Of a stretch of 64,000 nucleotides of DNA, positions 31,167 through 39,314 are shown piece by piece (position 1 is the stretch's first letter; the number at the start of each line of letters is the position of its first letter). Location of the stretch: NCBI RefSeq assembly GCF_026965555.1, contig NZ_CP114040.1, forward strand, positions 248,001-312,000, in the 5' to 3' direction. This stretch comes from Nannocystis punicea (GTDB lineage Bacteria > Myxococcota_A > Polyangia > Nannocystales > Nannocystaceae). Position numbers and translations under genes: made by a program. The notes under the pieces were generated by a model that made no database searches, was not told where the DNA came from, and saw nothing but the letters and a program-made list of their open reading frames with translations.

Positions 31167-31382
31167 CTAGCTGCCGAGAACCTCGATACTCTTGACCGCG
31201 ATGCTCGGGCCGGACATGTGGATCCCGAAACCACCGGATTCGACGGTGCCCTCGACCTTGACCCGCGCCCCCGCCTTCACGGAGCACTTGCTCAGGCGGT
31301 ACACATCGCCCTTGTCGGTGACAAGCTCGTGAAAGCCGCCCTCGAGGTCGTTCTTCCGCACGGTCCCGGTGAAGGTCGCCAT
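31167..31382 (-). CDS. small OB-fold-like protein (DUF5818-like)
   Basis: 71 residues, ATG on the minus strand at 31382-31380. The sequence alternates short beta strands and turns: FTGTVRKNDLEGG, HELVTDKGDVYRLS, ARVKVEGTVESGGFG, IAVKSIEVLG. The pattern G-T-V..., L-x-T/D-x-G-x-x-Y-x-L, G-x-x-V-x-V-x-G-x-V is that of a single OB-fold barrel such as the DUF5818 group; this is a pattern judgement. No signal peptide, so cytoplasmic. Its start codon overlaps, in the opposite strand, the start codon of thiD in the palindrome CCATGG. Confidence 0.65.
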   Translation of the reverse strand: MATFTGTVRKNDLEGGFHELVTDKGDVYRLSKCSVKAGARVKVEGTVESGGFGIHMSGPSIAVKSIEVLGS

Positions 31383-32187
31383 GGTCCGCAGTGTACCCGA
31401 GACTTCAAGCCACGCCACCGCGCTGTGGCTACTCGCCGGCCTCGATCCGACCGGCGGCGCCGGTCTGCTGCGTGACACCTTCACCGCCGGAGCCTGCGCT
31501 CCGAGCGTCCCCGTGGCCCGCCTGGTGACCGCGTGGACTCGCCAGGGCCACGGCCGACCCGCCACCTCCGAGCCGCGCCCGATGAGCGAGGTCGTCCGCG
31601 AGCTGAAGTCGATGCCGCGACCGCGCGCGATCAAGATCGGCCTGTTGCCGGCGGCGCTGGTCGAGGCGGTCCTCGGCGAGGTCGCGGCGCGGCGCGTCCC
31701 GGTGGTCCTCGACCCGGTGCTCGCAGCCTCCGACGGCGGTGACCTCGGCGCCCGCGCGGACATCCTCCGGGATTGCCTTCGGGACATGTCCGAAGAGACA
31801 TGGCTCGTCACGCCCAACCGGCGCGAGGCCGCCGCCCTCACCGGCTCGACCGAGGACGACCCCGAGCTGGTCCAGCGAACCGCCGACGCGCTCGGCCGCG
31901 CCGGCGTGCTGCTCAAGAGCGCGGTCGACGACCAGCAGCGGGTCCGCGACATCGCCTGTCTCCCGGGCCAGGTCCACGTGTTCGAGCGCCCGCGCGTCGC
32001 CGGCCCCGACCCGCGCGGCACCGGCTGCGCTCTGGCGACGGCGATCGCCTGCGGCCTGGCGCAGGGCCGCCACATGCTGGCGGCGATCAGCGCCGCGGTG
32101 GCGTGGCTCGACGTCGCCCGGACTCGCTGCGTGCCCGGCGTCGACGGCCGCGTGCACCTGCCCGAGCGCGCGCCGCCGCTGGCGTGA
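31381..32187 (+). CDS. thiD: hydroxymethylpyrimidine / phosphomethylpyrimidine kinase
   Basis: 268 residues, ribokinase-like fold. Seen: LLAGLDPTGGAGLLRD (substrate-binding N-terminal glycine turn), AIKIGLLP, PVVLDPVLAASDG, TWLVTPNRREAAALTG, and the C-terminal anion hole DPRGTGCALATAIACGLAQG (catalytic Asp usually in G-T-G-C/D; here the GTGCA form typical of ThiD). It phosphorylates HMP and HMP-P to HMP-PP for thiamine synthesis. ATG 31381 is used; a GTG at 31369 is also possible. No other thi gene is nearby, so it is probably a stand-alone salvage or biosynthetic gene. The coding sequence carries one GGACATGTCC palindrome at 31782. Confidence 0.85.
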   Translation: MVRSVPETSSHATALWLLAGLDPTGGAGLLRDTFTAGACAPSVPVARLVTAWTRQGHGRPATSEPRPMSEVVRELKSMPRPRAIKIGLLPAALVEAVLGEVAARRVPVVLDPVLAASDGGDLGARADILRDCLRDMSEETWLVTPNRREAAALTGSTEDDPELVQRTADALGRAGVLLKSAVDDQQRVRDIACLPGQVHVFERPRVAGPDPRGTGCALATAIACGLAQGRHMLAAISAAVAWLDVARTRCVPGVDGRVHLPERAPPLA

Positions 32188-32192
32188 GGGGC

Positions 32193-32615
32193 TCAGCTCC
32201 CTGCGAGACCGTTCGCGGCCAGCCACGCCGGATCGGGCGCGACGGCCTGGAGGACCTCGACCAGGAGGCCGTCCGGCGCCACCACCTGAAACCGCCGCTG
32301 ACCCCACGGCTCGGTGACCAGCGGCAGGACGATCTCGAGACCGGCCCGACCCAGGCGCGCGTGTTCGGCGTCGACGTCCTCGACCAGGAGGGCCATGAGC
32401 GAGCCGACGACCTGCTTGCCCCGCGTGGTGAGCGGCCAGGAGTGATGGTCGCGCTGGACGAAGTCGAGGCTGACGTTCGGGTGGTCGGGGTGCCGGGTGT
32501 TGACGTACCAGCCGATGTCGATGCCCACCTCGAACCCGAAGTGCTCCTCGAACCACCTGGCGCTCGCGGTCGGATTCTCCGCCGCCACCACAAAGCCAAT
32601 CATGCTGAACTGCAT
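32193..32615 (-). CDS. VOC (glyoxalase/bleomycin-resistance-like) family protein
   Basis: 140 residues, two beta-alpha-beta-beta-beta modules: FSMIGFVVAAENPTASARWF with FGFEVG, then LMALLVEDVDAEHARLGRAG with FQVVAPDGLLVEVLQ. This is the standard single-chain VOC half used as a dimer, normally binding one divalent metal through His/Glu. The N-terminal metal His is not at the usual place (GFVV rather than a H-x-x-I motif), so metal use is uncertain. The substrate cannot be told. Convergent with thiD, with 5 bases between stops. Confidence 0.8.
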   Translation of the reverse strand: MQFSMIGFVVAAENPTASARWFEEHFGFEVGIDIGWYVNTRHPDHPNVSLDFVQRDHHSWPLTTRGKQVVGSLMALLVEDVDAEHARLGRAGLEIVLPLVTEPWGQRRFQVVAPDGLLVEVLQAVAPDPAWLAANGLAGS

Positions 32616-32729
32616 CGCGATGCCTCCCCTGGGACGGCAAGCCTGACGGAACTCGGAGCACGGCGCCAGGCAACGGGAAGCAGCCGGTCCACACGCGCAG
32701 CGCCGGCGTCACGTGCGAGGCGGGTCGCC

Positions 32730-33048
32730 GGGTAGCAAGTCACACGCGCCGTAGGGTCGCCGGGTAGCGAGTGATTCACGGGCGGTGCAAGCCGCCGGGT
32801 AGCGAGTCGCGACGCAGGCCGCGGGTAGCGAGTGATTCACGTGCGGCGTAGGTCGCCGGGTAGCGAGTGACACGCGCCGTAGGGTCGGCGGGTAGCGAGT
32901 GATTCACGGGCGGCGCAAGCCGCCGCGTAGCGAGTAGCGACGCAGGCCGCGGGTAGCGAGTGATTCACGTGGCGGCGCAGGTCGCCGGGTAGCAAGTCAC
33001 ACGCGCGGCGGGTCGCAGGGTAGCGAGTGATTCACGTGCGGCGCAGGT
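32730..33048. repeat. higher-order tandem repeat, 128-bp period
   Basis: The 19-mer GGGTAGCGAGTGATTCACG occurs at 32762, 32823, 32890, 32951 and 33018, with alternating spacings of 61 and 67. The sister motif GGGTAGC(A/G)AGT(G/-)ACACGCG occurs at 32730, 32858 and 32987. The true unit is therefore about 128 bp made of two diverged half-units, present about 2.5 times, with decaying copies to about 33115. It fills most of the 538-bp gap between the VOC gene start and the end of the leucine-rich-repeat gene. Confidence 0.9.
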
Positions 33049-33153
33049 CGCAAGTGACACGCGCCGCACGTCGTCGGGTCGCAAGTCCTTCACACGCGGC
33101 GCAGGCGAGTCCTTCCCACGCGACGCGTCCGGCTCCTCCGCCGCGCGCCCGCC

Positions 33154-34761
33154 TCAGTCGCTCGCGCGCGTGCGGGCGAGGTTGACCGAGCGCAGGGAGG
33201 GCAGCGACAGCAGCGTCGCTGCGCCGTCGGCGGTGACGACGGTGTCGGCGAGGTTCAGCTGCTCGAGCTTGGTCATGCCGCGCAGGTACTGCAGCGACTG
33301 ATCGGTGATGAGCGTCGCGTCGAGCCGCAGCACCCGCAGCGCGGTCAGGTCCTTGAGGTGGGCCACGCCGCCGTCCACGACGTCGGTATGGTCGAGCTCC
33401 AGCACCTCGAGCTGCGTGAGGCCGGCGAGGTTGGCGAGCCCGCGGTGCGTGACCTTGGTGTGGTGCAGCCGCAGCACCTTGAGCCCGTGCATCCCGGCCA
33501 GCGCGCGCAGGCCGGCGTCGGAGATCTGGGTCCTGCCGAGGTCGAGCTCCACCAGGCCGGTGAGCTCGCCGAGCTCGTCGGCGACGCGATCGCCGAGGCT
33601 CGGGATGTCGAGCACCAGAGTGCGCAGGCCGGCGAGCTCGCCGAGGTGCTGCATCGTCGGGTCGGCCAGAGTCAGCGGCGGCGCCAGGCCGAGCACCAGG
33701 GTCCGCAGGTCCGGCAGCCGGCTGAGCGCGAGCAGTCCGTCGGGCCCGAGGTCGCGGCCGCGGATCTCGATCGACTGCAGCCCGAGCTTGGCCAGCTCCT
33801 CGAGGCCCGCGCCGGTGATCCGCGACTGCGGCAGCACCAGCCGCCGCAGCCCGAGCTGGCGGCCCAGCGCGCGCAGGCCCTTGTCGCCGAGGTTCGGGCA
33901 GGCGCAGGTGAACTCGGTCAGCGGCAGGTCGCGCACGTACAGCGGGCTGTAGTCGTTGAAGCCCGGCCCGCGCAGGGTCAAGCGCGACAGGGCGGTCAGC
34001 GGCTTGAGTTGATGCAGCGAGAAGTTGCCGGCCCGGGTGTCGAGCAGCTTCACGTCGCGCAGCGCGGTCGCGTCGGCGACCTTGAGCAGCGCGTCGTGCC
34101 CGGCCCACTGGCCCTCGAGCGTGAGCGCCTGCAGTCCGGCGACGTCGCCGGCGATCGCCGCCAGCCCGGAGTCGGTGGCGAGGTCGCGGAGCACCAGCGA
34201 CTCGAGCCGCGCCCGCGCCAGCAGGGCCACCGGCTCGGCGCCCTGGGTCACGCGCGCGAGGGTCAAGTCGCGCAGCCGCGGGAGGCTGGCGATCCGTCCC
34301 ATCACCACGCCGTCGAGCGTGAGGTCGGCGAGCTCGAGGCTCTCGACTCCGACGAGCGCGCCGAGGCCCGCGTGGACCGCGTCGAGGCAGCCGGAGATCC
34401 GCAGCGACCGCAGCGCCGGGGTGCGCTCGGCCAGGCGGGTCAGGTCGAGCTCCGCACAGGCGTGGCCGTAATCGAGGTCGTCGCGCAGCTGGCCGGCCCG
34501 CTCGCGCCGGTCCTCGGGCGACAGCGCGAGGTTGAGCGACACCAGTCGGCTCAGGTCGAGCTCCGCCAGCTCGCGCGGGTGCGAGACCACCAGCTTCTCG
34601 GGCGGCGGCGGCACGCGCTCGGGCTCCGGCGTGGCCTCCACGGGCGGCGGCGGGGGGGCCGGGACCCCGGCGGCCGGCGTCGGCGTCGGGGGCGGGCCGC
34701 CGCACGCCAGCAGGCTCGCTGCGAGCGCCAGGACGGTCGTCAGACTGGGGGTTCGCATCAT
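33154..34761 (-). CDS. leucine-rich-repeat lipoprotein
   Basis: 535 residues. Lipoprotein signal with lipobox SLLAC (Cys 20) followed by a 45-residue Pro-rich tether. Residues about 90-535 are leucine-rich repeats of 23-25 residues with the bacterial L-x-x-L-x-L-x-x-T-x-I/V-x-D-x-G-L pattern, clearest in the last 200 residues (LVELDLGRTQISDAGLRAL, LEVLELDHTDVVDGGVAHL, LEQLNLADTVVTADGAATL). Expected to be a surface or periplasmic binding scaffold; ligand unknown. Starts 2 bases after the tatD stop, so it is probably the second gene of a tatD operon. MM start: 34761 or 34758. Confidence 0.85.
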   Translation of the reverse strand: MMRTPSLTTVLALAASLLACGGPPPTPTPAAGVPAPPPPPVEATPEPERVPPPPEKLVVSHPRELAELDLSRLVSLNLALSPEDRRERAGQLRDDLDYGHACAELDLTRLAERTPALRSLRISGCLDAVHAGLGALVGVESLELADLTLDGVVMGRIASLPRLRDLTLARVTQGAEPVALLARARLESLVLRDLATDSGLAAIAGDVAGLQALTLEGQWAGHDALLKVADATALRDVKLLDTRAGNFSLHQLKPLTALSRLTLRGPGFNDYSPLYVRDLPLTEFTCACPNLGDKGLRALGRQLGLRRLVLPQSRITGAGLEELAKLGLQSIEIRGRDLGPDGLLALSRLPDLRTLVLGLAPPLTLADPTMQHLGELAGLRTLVLDIPSLGDRVADELGELTGLVELDLGRTQISDAGLRALAGMHGLKVLRLHHTKVTHRGLANLAGLTQLEVLELDHTDVVDGGVAHLKDLTALRVLRLDATLITDQSLQYLRGMTKLEQLNLADTVVTADGAATLLSLPSLRSVNLARTRASD

Positions 34762-34763
34762 CG

Positions 34764-35579
34764 TCAGGCGGCGAGCCGCAGCAGGCGGCGCGCGTTGTCG
34801 GTGGTGGTCGCGGCCACCAGCTCGAGCGGCTCCTCGCGGGCCGCGGCGACGGCGCGGGCGATGTCGCCGAGGAACGCCGGTTCGTTGCGGGCCGGCCGGC
34901 GCGACGCCGGCGTCTGGTCGGGCGAGTCGGTCTCGAGCAGCAGGCGGTCGGCCGCCACCGCGCGAGCGGCCAGCACCGGCCGCCGCGCTCCGGGCAGCGT
35001 GATCGCCCCGGCGAACGAGATCGCGTGACCGCCGCGGCAGAACGCCGGCACCATCTCGGCGCTGCCCGAGTAGCTGTGCAGGATCGACGGCGGCAACGGC
35101 TGCTCGTCGAGCAGCTCGAGCAGCGCCGCGTGGGCCTTCAAACAGTGCAGCAGCAACGGAAGTCCAGTCGCTCGCGCCAGCACGAAGTGGGCCCGCAAGA
35201 CCGCGACCTGGCGCTCGCGCGGCACTCCGCCGCCGCCCGGACCGAAGTCGAGGCCACACTCGCCGATCGCCACCAACCCCGCCGGAGCGGCGCGAATTTG
35301 GTCGTTTAACGCGGTCAGAGCCGCGGAATCATGCGCGGGGTCGAGCTCGGGAAGGACTTGTGGGTGGATCCCCAGGGCGGTGTGAAAGCGCACGGTCGGC
35401 GCAATTTCGCGCAGGTCCGCCGCGGTCTCGAGCAGGCCGGCCCAAGATTCCGGTTCGACACCGGGGATCACGATTGCCGAAATTCCCGCGGCAGCGGCCC
35501 GAACAGCGGCAAATCGACGTTCCGCACGATCGCCGAAGCGCGGCATGTCGATGTGCGCGTGGGTGTCGATTAAATTCAT
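34764..35579 (-). CDS. tatD: TatD family metal-dependent hydrolase
   Basis: 271 residues, ATG 35579. Seen in order: metal-binding IDTHAHID, GIHPQ, ECGLDFG (bridging Glu), LLLHCLKAH, and LLLETDSPDQTP with the C-terminal catalytic Asp. These are the TIM-barrel amidohydrolase metal ligands of the TatD DNase family, Mg-dependent 3'-5' exonucleases linked to DNA repair or fragmentation. Full family length. A frame extending to 35687 lacks family sequence. Divergent from the small gene at 35712. Confidence 0.88.
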   Translation of the reverse strand: MNLIDTHAHIDMPRFGDRAERRFAAVRAAAAGISAIVIPGVEPESWAGLLETAADLREIAPTVRFHTALGIHPQVLPELDPAHDSAALTALNDQIRAAPAGLVAIGECGLDFGPGGGGVPRERQVAVLRAHFVLARATGLPLLLHCLKAHAALLELLDEQPLPPSILHSYSGSAEMVPAFCRGGHAISFAGAITLPGARRPVLAARAVAADRLLLETDSPDQTPASRRPARNEPAFLGDIARAVAAAREEPLELVAATTTDNARRLLRLAA

Positions 35580-35611
35580 ACGGTAAATGCCGGGGAAACA
35601 GTCTTGCGGAT

Positions 35612-35640
35612 TTGACGCACCTGGGGGCTTTTTGTAAAAC
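35612..35640 (+). promoter_or_regulatory. predicted sigma-70-like promoter
   Basis: TTGACG (35612-35617), 17-bp spacer, TAAAAC (35635-35640) in an AT-rich patch of the divergent region. It would drive the small gene at 35712 with a leader of about 65 nt. Confidence 0.45.
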
Positions 35641-35711
35641 CCAAAGCCCGTAACGCGACCCCCCCAGTTTGCGACGTACGGGCCCAATTGGGCCAGAAAA
35701 CAGGGAAGTCC

Positions 35712-36041
35712 ATGTCATCGACACGAATTGAGCGCGTTCTTCGCCACGACGGTATCGTGGCCGTGTTGGACCAAACCGCGGAGCAGGCGCAGGCGGGCGA
35801 CGCGGCGTGGGTCGGCGAGGAGCGCTGGAAGCCCATCGTGCTCGAAGCGGTGAAGCTGCGGCAGGTGGCGGGCGAGACCGCTGTTCGCATCCTCGTCGGC
35901 GAGCACGCGATCCTGGTCGCCGGCGACGACAAGCACGTGGTCGGCGTCGTCTTCATCAAGGGCCACCCGGTCGTGAAGTCCGTCGTCCGCATGGTTCGCC
36001 AGCTCATGCGCTTGCCCGCCAACGCCCTCCCGGCGCTTTAG
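35712..36041 (+). CDS. small protein of unknown function
   Basis: 109 residues, ATG 35712 with GGGAAG upstream. No signal peptide or membrane segment. Composition: basic helix (IERVLRHDG), then beta-rich core (VRILVGEHAILVAGDDKHVVGVVFIKG) and a C-terminal basic amphipathic helix (KSVVRMVRQLMRL). The beta-hairpin plus helix layout faintly resembles a Roadblock/LC7-type half domain, but I would not assign it. It has the GC-rich third-position bias of real genes here and its own predicted promoter. Confidence 0.65.
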   Translation: MSSTRIERVLRHDGIVAVLDQTAEQAQAGDAAWVGEERWKPIVLEAVKLRQVAGETAVRILVGEHAILVAGDDKHVVGVVFIKGHPVVKSVVRMVRQLMRLPANALPAL

Positions 36042-36168
36042 CACCAACGCCGTTTCCCGGGCGATGAACGTCGTTCGGGTCGGCCTAACGCTGATAACCG
36101 GGAGACCAGTGCCGAGCGCGCCCGCGGCATGCGGGCGCGCTCGCGCGTTTGAGTTACCCTCGCACGCC

Positions 36169-37587
36169 ATGGTCCCCGACCTCGAAGACCTCCGCGCGGC
36201 CTTGATCGCGGCCCTCGGCGCCGAGCGCCTGAGCGACGACCCGGCCGACCTTGGTTACTACGGCGCCGATCGGTGCCGCGGCGGCTGGCCGGTCCAGCCG
36301 TCCTTCATCGTGTTTCCGCGCTCGGCGACCGACGTCCAGGCGGTCGTCCGCGCGTGTGCCGCTCACGGCGTTCCGATCGTCCCCTCGGGCGGCCGCACCG
36401 GCCTGGCGGGGGCGGCCACCGCCACCCGCGGCGAGGTCGTGCTGTCGCTCGAGCGGATGCACCGGATCCTCGAGGTCGACCCGGCCGCCCGCACTCTGCG
36501 CTGCGAGGCCGGGGCCACCCTTCAGGCCGTGCAGGACGCGGCGGCCGCCGCCGGCCTCCTTTATCCCGTCGATTATGCCGCCAAGGGCAGCGCCCAGATC
36601 GGCGGCAGCCTGGCGACCAACGCCGGCGGGGTGAAGGTCCTGCGCTACGGCCTCACGCGCGACTGGGTGCTGGGCCTCAAGGTGGTCCTCGCCAGCGGCG
36701 AGCTCCTCGCGCTCGGCGGCGCCCTGGTCAAGAACAACACCGGCTACGACCTGCGGCAGCTGTTCATCGGCAGCGAGGGCACTCTCGGGGTGATCGTCGA
36801 GGTCACCCTCAAGCTGGCGCGGCCGCCGGCCGACACTCTGGTCGCGCTGTGCGCCGTCCCGTCCGACGCCGCGGTCCTGGCGCTGTTCGCTCGCCTGCGG
36901 CGCAGCAGCCTCACTCTCTCGGCCTTCGAGTTCCTCGATCACGGCTGTCTGAACCACGTCCTGACCCACCGCAAGGGCGACCCGCCGTTCGCCGAGGCGG
37001 CGGCGCGCTACGTGCTGGTCGAGGTCGAGGTCCCGGTGCCCGGAGCCGCCGCGCTCGAGCACACCCGCGACGAGCTGAGCGCCTGCCTCGGCGAGGCCGT
37101 GGACGGCGGCGAGGTCGCCGACGCAGTGCTCGCCGGGACCCAGGCCCAGGCCCGCGCGCTGTGGGCCTACCGCGAGGACATCAGCGAGTCGCTCCACCGC
37201 CATACCCCGCACAAGGCGGACATCGCCCTGCCGGTCGCCCGCGTCGCCGAGTTCCTGGCCGCCTGGCGCCCCCTCGTCGCCGAGCGCCTGCCCGGCATCG
37301 AGGCCCTGTGCTTCGGCCACGTCGGCGACGGCAACCTCCACCTCAACCTCCTGCGCCCCGAAGCCGTCGGCCTGCCCGAGTTCCTGGACCGCGTGCACGG
37401 CTTCGACGACGAGCTCTACGCCCTCGTCCAGGCCCACGACGGCAGCATCTCCGCCGAGCACGGCGTCGGCCTGCTCAAGCGCGACCACCTCCATTACAGC
37501 CGCAACCCCACCGAGGTCGCCCTGATGCGCGGGATCAAGTCCGTCCTCGACCCCGCCGGCCTGCTCAACCCGGGCAAGATCTTTTGA
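36169..37587 (+). CDS. FAD-linked oxidase, GlcD / D-lactate dehydrogenase type
   Basis: 472 residues from ATG 36169. N-terminal FAD_binding_4 domain: IVFPRSATDVQAVVRAC, PIVPSGGRTGLAGAA (pyrophosphate loop), GGSLATNAGGVKVLRYGLTR, LVKNNTGYDLRQLFIGSEGT. C-terminal FAD-oxidase domain with the metal-ligand motif FGHVGDGNLHLN and the final ISAEHGVGLLKRD. Typical length for soluble D-2-hydroxyacid (glycolate or D-lactate) dehydrogenases. Electron acceptor unknown; no GlcE/GlcF or CCG-domain subunit is adjacent, although a GlpC-like protein lies 14 kb away. A start at 36064 is possible but has no family sequence. Confidence 0.85.
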   Translation: MVPDLEDLRAALIAALGAERLSDDPADLGYYGADRCRGGWPVQPSFIVFPRSATDVQAVVRACAAHGVPIVPSGGRTGLAGAATATRGEVVLSLERMHRILEVDPAARTLRCEAGATLQAVQDAAAAAGLLYPVDYAAKGSAQIGGSLATNAGGVKVLRYGLTRDWVLGLKVVLASGELLALGGALVKNNTGYDLRQLFIGSEGTLGVIVEVTLKLARPPADTLVALCAVPSDAAVLALFARLRRSSLTLSAFEFLDHGCLNHVLTHRKGDPPFAEAAARYVLVEVEVPVPGAAALEHTRDELSACLGEAVDGGEVADAVLAGTQAQARALWAYREDISESLHRHTPHKADIALPVARVAEFLAAWRPLVAERLPGIEALCFGHVGDGNLHLNLLRPEAVGLPEFLDRVHGFDDELYALVQAHDGSISAEHGVGLLKRDHLHYSRNPTEVALMRGIKSVLDPAGLLNPGKIF

Positions 37588-37662
37588 ACGTGCTCCTCGG
37601 AGCATGTTCTGAAAAGCATGCTTCTAGGGGCATGTCGAAAAGGACATGTCTCGGAGCACAGG
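37588..37662. repeat. cluster of four CATG palindromes after the FAD oxidase
   Basis: Within 75 bp: a TGCTCC-TC-GGAGCA hairpin, then GAGCATGTTC, AGCATGCTT, GGCATGTCG and AGGACATGTCT, joined by short A-rich spacers. The sites can pair with each other in several ways. It sits directly after the stop at 37587 and is the densest occurrence of the dispersed palindrome family, probably acting as a transcript end. Confidence 0.7.
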
Positions 37663-37861
37663 ATGCCGCGGCGACCGGTCAGTCGAGCGTTGCCCGGGCG
37701 AACGCGCAAGCCGAGCCCGGCGCCGGCTCGCCAGTCCGTCCGCGAGCGAGACGAGTCCTCGCGCGACTCGCCGACCACGGAGCCGTGCAGTGAGGCGCGC
37801 GCGAGGCCGTTGTACGAGCGGGCGATGCGAGGGCTTCGAGATGCCGCGCGAGACGACAGAA

Positions 37862-38436
37862 TCACTCGCGCTCGGAGACGCGACGCGAAGAGGTCCCGCG
37901 GTCTTCGTCGCCTCGACCGGGCCGAGCGCTCCGCCTGCTCCGACGTGAGCGGCTCGTTACTCGGCGAGGGCCTTCGTTCATTGTCACTCGCGCTCGGAGA
38001 CGCGACGCGAAGGGCGAGAGGGTCCCGCGGTCTTCGTTCGTATCGCCGCTCGCTCCGCGTCGCCTTGACCGGGCCGAGCGCTCCGCCTGCTCCGACGTGA
38101 GCGGCTCGTTGCTCGGCCAGGGCCTTCGTTCATTGTCACTCGCGCTCGGAGACGCGACGCGAAGGGCGAGAGGGTCCCGCGGTCTTCGTTCGTATCGCCG
38201 CTCGCTCCGCGTCGCCTTGACCGGGCCGAGCGCTCCGCCTGCTCCGACGTGAGCGGCTCCTTGCTCGGCCAGGGCCTTCGTTCATTGTCACTCGCGCTCG
38301 GAGACGCGACGCGAAGGGCGAGAGGGTCCCGCGGTCTTCGTTCGTATCGCCGCTCGCTCCGCGTCGCCTTGACCGGGCCGAGCGCTCCGCCTGCTCCGAC
38401 GTGAGCGGCTCGTTGCTCGGCCAGGGCCTTCGTTCA
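37862..38436. repeat. 152-bp tandem repeat array
   Basis: Anchor GTGAGCGGCTCGTT or its near match (one copy has GTGAGCGGCTCCTT) starts at 37945, 38097, 38249 and 38401: exact 152-bp spacing three times. A first, shortened copy of about 122 bp starts near 37862. The last copy runs into the stop codon of the lipoprotein gene at 38434, and a 30-bp piece of the unit recurs inside that gene near 38503-38530. The 840-bp gap 37588-38433 holds only this array and the palindrome cluster; I see no gene in it. Confidence 0.92.
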
Positions 38437-39159
38437 CTGCCCCGGCGGCAGCTCGCTGAGCTCCGGCTTGCCCTGCCCGGGTGGCACGATCTTGGCCTTC
38501 TGCTCCGGCGTGAGCGGCTCGTTGCGCAGCACGTCGATGCGGCTGCGGGCCCAGTCGTCGCCGACCACGGAGATCTCGACGCGGTACTGGTTTTCGCCGA
38601 TCTTGAGGCGCGCGCGGTCGTTGAACCACGTCCACCGGCGCACGCCCTCCGCGGGCGAGTCGGTGCGGGGCTCGTCGGGCAGCTCGAGTCCGACGGCCGC
38701 GAGCAGCTGCTTCGGGTCGAACGGGCCGGTTCCTTTCCTGTAGCCGTCGAAGCCGATCGAGGCCGCCACCCCGTCCTCGTACTCGACGCGGAGCCCGGCC
38801 CACTCGTCGCCCTTGTCCGCGTAGCGCTGGAGCGCGAAGTTGCATTGAAAGAAAGTCCGCTCCGGCGTGAAGCGGACGCACGTCGAGCGGGCCATGCCCT
38901 TGCCCTGGTGCTCGCCGAAGTTGGCCTCGACCGAGGCGACCGGCTGCCCGAGCAGGGCCGGCAGCGGCAGGGGCACGTCGCTGCGCACCTTGCCGAAGGT
39001 CGCCGGCGCCGTGGTCTCCGCGACCTTGGCCTCCGCGGGTTTGGCCGCCTCCGCGGCCTTGGCCTCGGTCTTGCCTTCGGGGTTCGCCTGCTGCGACTGC
39101 GAACAGCCGATCACCACGAAAGCACACGTCCACGCGCAAAGCCTCTGGAGCGACGTCAC
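38434..39159 (-). CDS. lipoprotein of unknown function
   Basis: 241 residues. Signal with lipobox VIGC (Cys 19), then an Ala/Glu/Lys linker (residues 25-50). The body contains PLPALLGQPVASVEANFGEHQ and a beta-rich region with paired aromatic motifs (RRWTWFNDRARLKIGENQYRV is split by turns), ending LSELPPGQ. Not recognised; a myxobacterial envelope lipoprotein is the safest call. Its 3' end touches the 152-bp repeat array, and it is divergent from the tRNA-Leu(TAG) gene 25 bases away, so its promoter must overlap the tRNA promoter region. Confidence 0.75.
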   Translation of the reverse strand: MTSLQRLCAWTCAFVVIGCSQSQQANPEGKTEAKAAEAAKPAEAKVAETTAPATFGKVRSDVPLPLPALLGQPVASVEANFGEHQGKGMARSTCVRFTPERTFFQCNFALQRYADKGDEWAGLRVEYEDGVAASIGFDGYRKGTGPFDPKQLLAAVGLELPDEPRTDSPAEGVRRWTWFNDRARLKIGENQYRVEISVVGDDWARSRIDVLRNEPLTPEQKAKIVPPGQGKPELSELPPGQ

Positions 39160-39184
39160 GCCGAGATGATACGCTCTGTTCCGC

Positions 39185-39267
<83 letters not shown>

Positions 39268-39314
39268 ATTGCCCGACTTGACGCCGCCGGCCCCGCCGGC
39301 TAAGGCGTCCCCTC

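Noticed and set aside
32700..33115. CRISPR-like array (regular 19-mers with spacers)
   Set aside because: The spacers are themselves repeated, with a 128-bp higher-order period, and no cas gene is near.
37862..38436. CRISPR or coding repeat protein in the 152-bp array
   Set aside because: Units are full-length identical rather than repeat plus unique spacer, and every frame looks low-complexity Arg/Ser/Pro.
39160..39184. A tRNA promoter with TACGCT as -10 at 39170
   Set aside because: No acceptable -35 at 16-18 bp; position also close to the divergent gene start.
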